Assembly (NCBI GenBank): GCA_002383285.1
Contig: DFXU01000035.1
Span: forward strand, 1 to 51,020
DNA from: Caryophanales bacterium UBA4100
GTDB lineage: Bacteria > Bacillota > Bacilli > Paenibacillales > UBA4045
Length of the DNA stretch: 51,020 bases
Reading direction: 5' to 3'
Shown here: positions 46,875 through 51,020 of the stretch, piece after piece
How positions within the stretch are numbered: position 1 is the stretch's first letter
How the letters are laid out: the number at the start of each line of letters is the position of its first letter
The notes under the pieces: model-generated
Seen by the model: the letters and a program-made list of their open reading frames with translations, nothing else
What the model was told of the DNA's origin: nothing
Databases searched by the model: none
Program-made: the position numbers and the translations under genes

Positions 46875-47999
46875 ATGGAGAAACTTAATTTACGTCAATT
46901 ACGCCAGAAGCGATCGAAGCAATACTGGCTGAGTATAGCCCCCTATTTCCGCTATGCAGGAGGTTCTCTGCCAGGCTTTATACTTATTCTAGGGTTCTGT
47001 CTCTTTGGATACGGCTACTTCGTTAACCATCTTCCTGATCGGTTTCCAGTATTGGTCCTCATGGCAGTTCTATTAGCGATACCGCTTAACTCTGGCGGCT
47101 TCCGCACCTACTTGCGAGAAGCAGATGTCGTCTTCTTACTTCCGATGGAGTCGCACATGTCGGCTTACCTAAAACCAAGCTTGCGATCTGCATTAATCTC
47201 ACATATCCTGATTGTAACTATACTATGGTTCATTCTATGGCCGTTATATCAAGCTGCAGGAGGGCAGTCTATGGTCGATTACTCCTCCATATGGCTCCAA
47301 TTGGTGCTGGTAAAAGGGATTGTCATGATTGGTGTTTGGCAAGAAAACCACATGCGGAAATCACGAACAAGGCAATTATTTACCTGGGTTCGTTTAATAA
47401 CCGTTGGATTGTTAACTTATCTTGCCCTTACACAATCCATTGCATGGTCACTCTTATTCATCGGCTTAACTTCTATTGCATATGTACTATTATTACGACA
47501 TACCTCCAGATTTACGATTTACTGGGAACGACTAATTGTATTAGAGCATAAGAGTAGATCAAGATGGATTACTTTCTTCAATCTATTCGTAGAGGTACCG
47601 CGCGAGCATTCTGTTGTTCGCCAAACCCGTTGGCTACACCTCATTGCACATATTATTTCTTTCAAGAAATCAAATGCTTATCATTTTTTGTATTTACTCA
47701 CATGGATTAGGTCGGAACTATTTGGTGTAGTTGCTCGATTAACCATAGTAGGAATTCTATTTATAGTGATAATGAATAGTATATGGATCAAGCTCGGACT
47801 TCTTCTCCTGTTTACTTATGTGATCAGGCTGCAGCTCTTTGAGCTTGGACGTTATCATAAGAATGTTGAGACCTTATCCGTCTATCCAATCCAACAAGAA
47901 CAACGGGCGGTCTCTGCTCGTTATGTTGCTAAGCGTGTGCATATGGCTGTGATTCTTATTCTAATTATTACCATACTGATATCGAAGGGATTAGTTTAG
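46875..47999 (+). CDS. ecsB: EcsB-like ABC transporter membrane protein
   Basis: A 374-residue multi-pass membrane protein starting MEKLNLRQLRQKRSKQYW. Several hydrophobic segments are seen (GFILILGFCLFGYGYFV, FPVLVLMAVLLAIPL, LISHILIVTILWFILWPLY, AWSLLFIGLTSIAYVLLL, AVILILIITILI). The segment TYLREADVVFLLPME is a recognisable EcsB feature. It follows the ATPase gene by two bases, so they form one transporter. It is somewhat shorter than the roughly 400 residues I associate with the family. Confidence 0.87.
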   Translation: MEKLNLRQLRQKRSKQYWLSIAPYFRYAGGSLPGFILILGFCLFGYGYFVNHLPDRFPVLVLMAVLLAIPLNSGGFRTYLREADVVFLLPMESHMSAYLKPSLRSALISHILIVTILWFILWPLYQAAGGQSMVDYSSIWLQLVLVKGIVMIGVWQENHMRKSRTRQLFTWVRLITVGLLTYLALTQSIAWSLLFIGLTSIAYVLLLRHTSRFTIYWERLIVLEHKSRSRWITFFNLFVEVPREHSVVRQTRWLHLIAHIISFKKSNAYHFLYLLTWIRSELFGVVARLTIVGILFIVIMNSIWIKLGLLLLFTYVIRLQLFELGRYHKNVETLSVYPIQQEQRAVSARYVAKRVHMAVILILIITILISKGLV

Positions 48000-48343
48000 T
48001 AGCTATGAGTTGGATGATTCACTTCTGTTAACGCTATAGTTGGCGTTACTATGCTCTGCAAATTTGTTAAATCAGCCAAAAATCCAGAATATCGTTCAGC
48101 AGCGCAAGTTTCAGCGTTATAGTACAGTCTAGACGGTATTGTAGCGCGGAAACTTGCGTTATCCGCCCCCTCACATGACCATGCATTGGAATTAAATACA
48201 TAATGGCGGTACAATTGCGCCAACTACTGCGCTAATTCGTAACAGTCCAAATATATTGTAAAGCACATATTGGATATCACTTTTCTGCAATTTAATAAGC
48301 TCCACGCTAACTTCACCTTACTCCATTTGGAATTATATTATAG
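48000..48343. repeat. Intergenic region with GCGTTATAG-type repeats and a long imperfect hairpin
   Basis: The 344-base gap between convergent ecsB and hydrolase genes contains exact inverted arms CGCAAGTTTC (48103-48112) and GAAACTTGCG (48149-48158). The inner sequence (AGCGTTATAGTACAG ... GTATTGTAGCGC) is also partly complementary. Related GCGTTA/TAACGC words recur at about 48030-48050 and 48204-48235. It looks like a decayed dispersed palindromic element. A frame on the minus strand (47996-48223) is not convincing as a gene. Confidence 0.5.
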
Positions 48344-49243
48344 CTATAGAAATGATTTAAGGAAATTCACGGCCTCGCTTCTCATTTGTTCGGTTTCTAC
48401 ATGCGCCACTTCACATCGAACCATCCTCCATGCATCGGGTACTCCCAACTCACTATACACACGACTAAGCTCTTGATCTATCTTATCGAGTCCATCGGCT
48501 GGTGTCAGCACATCTAAATTCCCCGCAAGTCCCAAGTGTGGACGCGGCGCAATTAAGGAATTAATATCTGCCGTAGTGAAATGCTTCAATAATCCATGAA
48601 CATAATAGTAGATGCCATGATGAGATAATCCATTGGTATCAATAAGTGATTGATAATCTGCTAAGCTGCATATATCTATACAGACTTTAATGCGTTCGTC
48701 TAATGCTGCACACCACCAAGCCATCGTACCGCCCATAGACATACCAAGCGTCGCAATACGAGATGTATCTACATCCTCACGAGTGAACAAGTAATCTAAT
48801 GCTCTTAGGTTATCGAATACCATCATTCCCCACATCACTCGCGCGGACCATAACATTTTCTTGAATATAGTAAGTTCGGATTCGGTACTCCTCTCTCCAA
48901 AGGCCCATGCATCTATACAACACACTGCGTATCCCATCTCAGTCAATACCTCCGCATAGGGCGGTACCTGCATGTAGGGTGCACCATTCAATAGCTCATC
49001 TTTACCTACATCATAGAATCCGCCATGGGAGTGGTTGAATAAGATTGTTGGGAATGGACCCTTCTGATCAACTGGTTTTATATAATATGCGGGTACTGGC
49101 TCTAACCCATTCAAATCTAATAGCAGTGTCTCAACGATGTAATTACCTCGAATCATTGTAGTAGATTCTAATACATTTACTGGTTTAGTAGCATCAGGTA
49201 GATCCCCAAGCATGCTCCACAAATTCTCTCTTCCCGTATCCAT
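48344..49243 (-). CDS. Alpha/beta hydrolase, dienelactone-hydrolase/acetyl-xylan-esterase-like
   Basis: A 299-residue cytoplasmic hydrolase. The nucleophile elbow is GMSMGGTMAWW, the acid is likely the Asp in AGNLDVLTPADG, and the His lies in CEVAHVETEQM near the C-terminus. FPTILFNHSHGG supplies the oxyanion strand. The start ATG 49243 follows GAGGTGG by six bases. It is convergent with ecsB and not linked to the sugar operons. It may deacylate a sugar or small ester; substrate unknown. Confidence 0.88.
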   Translation of the reverse strand: MDTGRENLWSMLGDLPDATKPVNVLESTTMIRGNYIVETLLLDLNGLEPVPAYYIKPVDQKGPFPTILFNHSHGGFYDVGKDELLNGAPYMQVPPYAEVLTEMGYAVCCIDAWAFGERSTESELTIFKKMLWSARVMWGMMVFDNLRALDYLFTREDVDTSRIATLGMSMGGTMAWWCAALDERIKVCIDICSLADYQSLIDTNGLSHHGIYYYVHGLLKHFTTADINSLIAPRPHLGLAGNLDVLTPADGLDKIDQELSRVYSELGVPDAWRMVRCEVAHVETEQMRSEAVNFLKSFL

Positions 49244-49354
49244 GGCTTACCACCTCTTCTATAATTCTCTCATCTGAAGGAGAAGAAAAAAACCAATTCT
49301 CTTACTAGCGATAGTAGGTACTTTGGCTGTCGTCTTATAAAGATATCACACAAG

Positions 49355-49567
49355 TTGGCGGCTGCCCATCGCAAGCTTGAGGAATTGTATCGATTAAATC
49401 CTAAGCTCCAGAACGAACAACGCGAACATGCTCCAAGGCATGCACCATATGCAGAGTATGAGGCAATCGAACAGACCGTTAATCATCATGTCGTCAGTGA
49501 TTCTATCGCAGAAGAAGAACGGAAGTTCATTATCAACCTAATCGAGCAGCAACAAGAAGGGCATTAA
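49355..49567 (+). CDS. Uncertain small ORF, possibly the remains of a membrane-anchored protein
   Basis: A TTG-started frame of 70 codons with a charged helical sequence (HRKLEELYRLNPKLQNEQ, SIAEEERKFIINLIEQQ) and a perfect palindromic terminator at its stop. No ribosome site precedes the TTG. About 70 bases upstream, a strong AAGGAG is followed in another frame by KKPILLLAIVGTLAVVL, a typical membrane segment, ending at TAA 49337. The two pieces could be one short anchored protein split by small indels and lacking its ATG. Either the gene is decayed or the sequence has errors here. Family not recognised. Confidence 0.4.
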   Translation: MAAAHRKLEELYRLNPKLQNEQREHAPRHAPYAEYEAIEQTVNHHVVSDSIAEEERKFIINLIEQQQEGH

Positions 49568-49580
49568 TGCCCTTCTTGTT
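49551..49580 (+). terminator. Perfect 30-base palindromic terminator
   Basis: Arms of 15 bases beginning AACAAGAAGGGCATT are exactly self-complementary, with the TAA stop of the small ORF inside. It lies six bases from the 3' end of the convergent glucosaminidase gene, so it may end transcripts from both sides. The T run is short on the plus strand (CTTGTTATAATT). Confidence 0.7.
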
Positions 49581-49585
49581 ATAAT

Positions 49586-50641
49586 TCACATCAGCTTATT
49601 ATAATCCTTCTTCATTATGTTCATAACTAATGATGGCCATTTCGGATTAGCTTTACAGTATTTACTTGCTACCTTCTCAATGCTTGTGTAGCCCTTATCG
49701 ATATAGTTATCGGATATAAGCTGTCCAAATTTCTCAACGCTATCTCCCTTTGTTTCGAAGCTATAGGCTTTGTTGTAGGCATCACCATCAATGGCGTTTA
49801 GCCCGAATAGATTATTCTTGTCTCTAGCTATCTTACTCTTCCCATGTCCGCTTTCTAATTTCATTACTGCAATTGTGAAGTAGGCATTGATTCCATACTC
49901 TTCTTCAATTTCCAATATCGTTTTTTCGAGCTCTTGATCTGCAAGAAGAGTTCCTTCAAAGATCTGTGCAATATGTTCTTCGGTTAATCTAGAATCTGAT
50001 TTCACAGTTGATGTTGGTTTGCTTGGTTGACTTGGTTTAGCTTGTGAGACCTTTATGATATTATCCTGTGCAATTACATGATCATCTGATAATATCGTTA
50101 CCTTCGGTGGTTTCTTCATGTGATTATTGCCTTTATTAATCAATTTCGTATATTTACTATTTACATATCCCCCACTACTAAGCATGAGCCAATCATTATT
50201 TGCTTTTTGCTGAACCTCAAGGGTATCGCCATTCTTAACTACATTAAGTATTTTCGATCTTGCATTATTATCCGCACGAACATTGAGATAGTGAGAGGTA
50301 ACCTCATAAATTGAAATTATTTCCTCATCACCCGCAGCATTTTCCTCAGTGGCATTCATTTCATCTGTATGTAACTCCTTCTGAGTAATAAGCCTATTCT
50401 CTTGTTGTTTATTTAAAGAATGGATCCGTTCTCGCGATTCAGAGAAGAGCCGACCTTCAGGTAACATAATTCTAATATCATTTGCATTCTTTGTTTGCAT
50501 ACTCAGGTTCATTATTCGCGAATTATTACGATCTCCCTCAGCAAACATATAATTTCTAGTGTCGAAATCCATACCTAAGGAGAAGAAGACAATCACACAT
50601 ATGAGGTAAGCGAATAATTGTTGTTTTATTTTCATTTTCAA
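49586..50641 (-). CDS. Exported SH3-domain glucosaminidase (peptidoglycan hydrolase)
   Basis: About 350 residues. An N-terminal hydrophobic segment (QQLFAYLICVIVFFSLGM) acts as signal or anchor. An SH3b domain follows near residues 115-170 (SHYLNVRADNNARSKILNVVKNGDTLEV, GGYVNSKYTKLI), then a Ser/Pro/Lys linker. The C-terminal glucosaminidase domain (about 235-350) has AVMKLESGHGKS, where the Glu is the expected catalytic acid, and NNLFGLNAIDGDAYNKAYSF. It probably cleaves N-acetylglucosaminyl bonds in the cell wall. The start is given as TTG 50641 after GAGGTG; ATG 50635 is also possible. Confidence 0.86.
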   Translation of the reverse strand: MKMKIKQQLFAYLICVIVFFSLGMDFDTRNYMFAEGDRNNSRIMNLSMQTKNANDIRIMLPEGRLFSESRERIHSLNKQQENRLITQKELHTDEMNATEENAAGDEEIISIYEVTSHYLNVRADNNARSKILNVVKNGDTLEVQQKANNDWLMLSSGGYVNSKYTKLINKGNNHMKKPPKVTILSDDHVIAQDNIIKVSQAKPSQPSKPTSTVKSDSRLTEEHIAQIFEGTLLADQELEKTILEIEEEYGINAYFTIAVMKLESGHGKSKIARDKNNLFGLNAIDGDAYNKAYSFETKGDSVEKFGQLISDNYIDKGYTSIEKVASKYCKANPKWPSLVMNIMKKDYNKLM

Positions 50642-50774
50642 ATTTAGCACCTCTTTAACAGATTAATAGTCATATAGAATGATAGGCTAAATTGATTGTA
50701 CACAAATGTTATTGTGAAGAATGTCAGTTTATGGGTAATTATTATTAGTTTTTATGTCGTAACAATTACCGTTA

Positions 50775-50780
50775 TGTCAA
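50775..50780 (-). promoter_or_regulatory. Candidate -35 box of the glucosaminidase gene
   Basis: A minus-strand TTGACA lies about 135 bases ahead of the gene. The hexamer 17 bases downstream (ACATAA) is poor, so the promoter is tentative. The rest of the 50642-50821 gap shows no gene. Confidence 0.3.
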
Positions 50781-50821
50781 CTTGTGCAAATTACATGTCT
50801 ACTTTTTAGGTAAATGCGAAC

Positions 50822-50847
50822 AAAAAAAAGCCTGAATGTACAGGCTT
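50822..50847 (-). terminator. Rho-independent terminator of the MATE gene
   Basis: On the minus strand AAGCCTG, a six-base loop and CAGGCTT are followed by a run of eight T residues. It lies about 20 bases after the MATE stop codon, a textbook arrangement. Confidence 0.92.
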
Positions 50848-50866
50848 CTCAACAAATTATAAGTTG

Positions 50867-51020
50867 CTATTCTAATAGTGCCGTAGCATGAGCATCTGTA
50901 TTACGTCGTTCTTCTCTCTCCATCTTATACAGATATTTACGACCCCTCCATCTGAAGAAGGCCAGAAATCCTCGTACATACTCATCGGTAATCATCGCTA
51001 CATAGATACCAAGCAAACCC
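50867..51020 (-). CDS. MATE-family efflux transporter, C-terminal end (partial)
   Basis: Only the last 50 or so codons are inside the window, reading GLLGIYVAMITDEYVRGFLAFFRWRGRKY and ending ATALLE. The segment AMITDEYVRG matches the conserved end of MATE transporters (final helix with a DE-x-x-RG motif, then an Arg-rich cytoplasmic tail). The start lies beyond position 51020. These antiporters export drugs or metabolites using sodium or proton gradients; the substrate is unknown. Confidence 0.82.
   Translation of the reverse strand, partial: GLLGIYVAMITDEYVRGFLAFFRWRGRKYLYKMEREERRNTDAHATALLE

Noticed and set aside
47996..48223. 75-codon minus-strand frame in the ecsB-hydrolase gap
   Set aside because: It lies within inverted repeats, has no ribosome site and no family resemblance; more likely repeat DNA.
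1..51020. CRISPR array, prophage, transposon or genomic-island boundary
   Set aside because: No regularly spaced repeats, integrase, transposase, phage genes or tRNA-flanking direct repeats were seen; composition and ribosome sites look uniform.

Overview
The window looks like chromosomal DNA of a Paenibacillus-type Firmicute. The signs are moderate GC, AGGAGG-like ribosome binding sites with frequent GTG and TTG starts, MalF/MalG-type sugar importers without their own ATPases, a YesM/YesN-like two-component pair, LacI-family repressors and an EcsAB pair. The genus is an inference from gene content. No rRNA, tRNA, CRISPR array, transposase or phage gene was seen.

Almost everything from 1 to 45.9 kb is on the minus strand, so it reads right to left. 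Block A (24.5 to about 2.6 kb) begins at a LacI-operator-bearing promoter near 24.75 kb. It encodes a 993-residue membrane-anchored solute-binding protein, two permeases, an NHL/TPR membrane protein, a YIP1-like membrane protein, a DUF5696-type exoprotein, two more permeases and a second lipoprotein binding protein. Cytoplasmic genes follow: two Gfo/Idh dehydrogenases, a PhyH-type dioxygenase, a LacI regulator, a zinc-type alcohol dehydrogenase, a TIM-barrel sugar isomerase and a frameshifted GH13-like glycosidase. A HlyD adaptor and an FtsX-like permease end the block at the left edge.

Block B (25.0-29.1 kb) holds a second LacI gene with its own promoter, operator and terminator, then a PhyH + Gfo/Idh pair divergent from an AraC regulator. 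An 11-bp inverted repeat lies between the divergent genes.

Block C (45.9 to 29.1 kb) is a second long minus-strand cluster. It has an importer (binding protein and two permeases) behind a cre-like promoter, a YesN-like response regulator, a YesM-like kinase interrupted by an in-frame amber codon, an alcohol dehydrogenase, a LacI regulator and a perfect 20-bp palindromic operator. Next comes an unusual catabolic set: SDR, CaiB/BaiF CoA-transferase, enoyl-CoA hydratase, SMP-30-like protein, a solute-binding-protein homologue with no signal peptide, a tandem-fused double CoA-transferase and a lactate-racemase-like DUF2088 protein. This is the best candidate here for an undescribed pathway: uptake of a carbohydrate-like compound, then oxidation and CoA-thioester chemistry.

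The right end (46.1-51.0 kb) carries EcsA/EcsB, a repeat-rich intergenic region, an alpha/beta hydrolase, a small uncertain ORF with a perfect palindromic terminator, an exported SH3 + glucosaminidase protein and the 3' end of a MATE transporter.

Three genes are disrupted by single-base lesions: the FtsX permease, the glycosidase and the histidine kinase. Assembly errors and real mutations cannot be separated from the sequence alone. All family assignments come from reading motifs; no database search was run.
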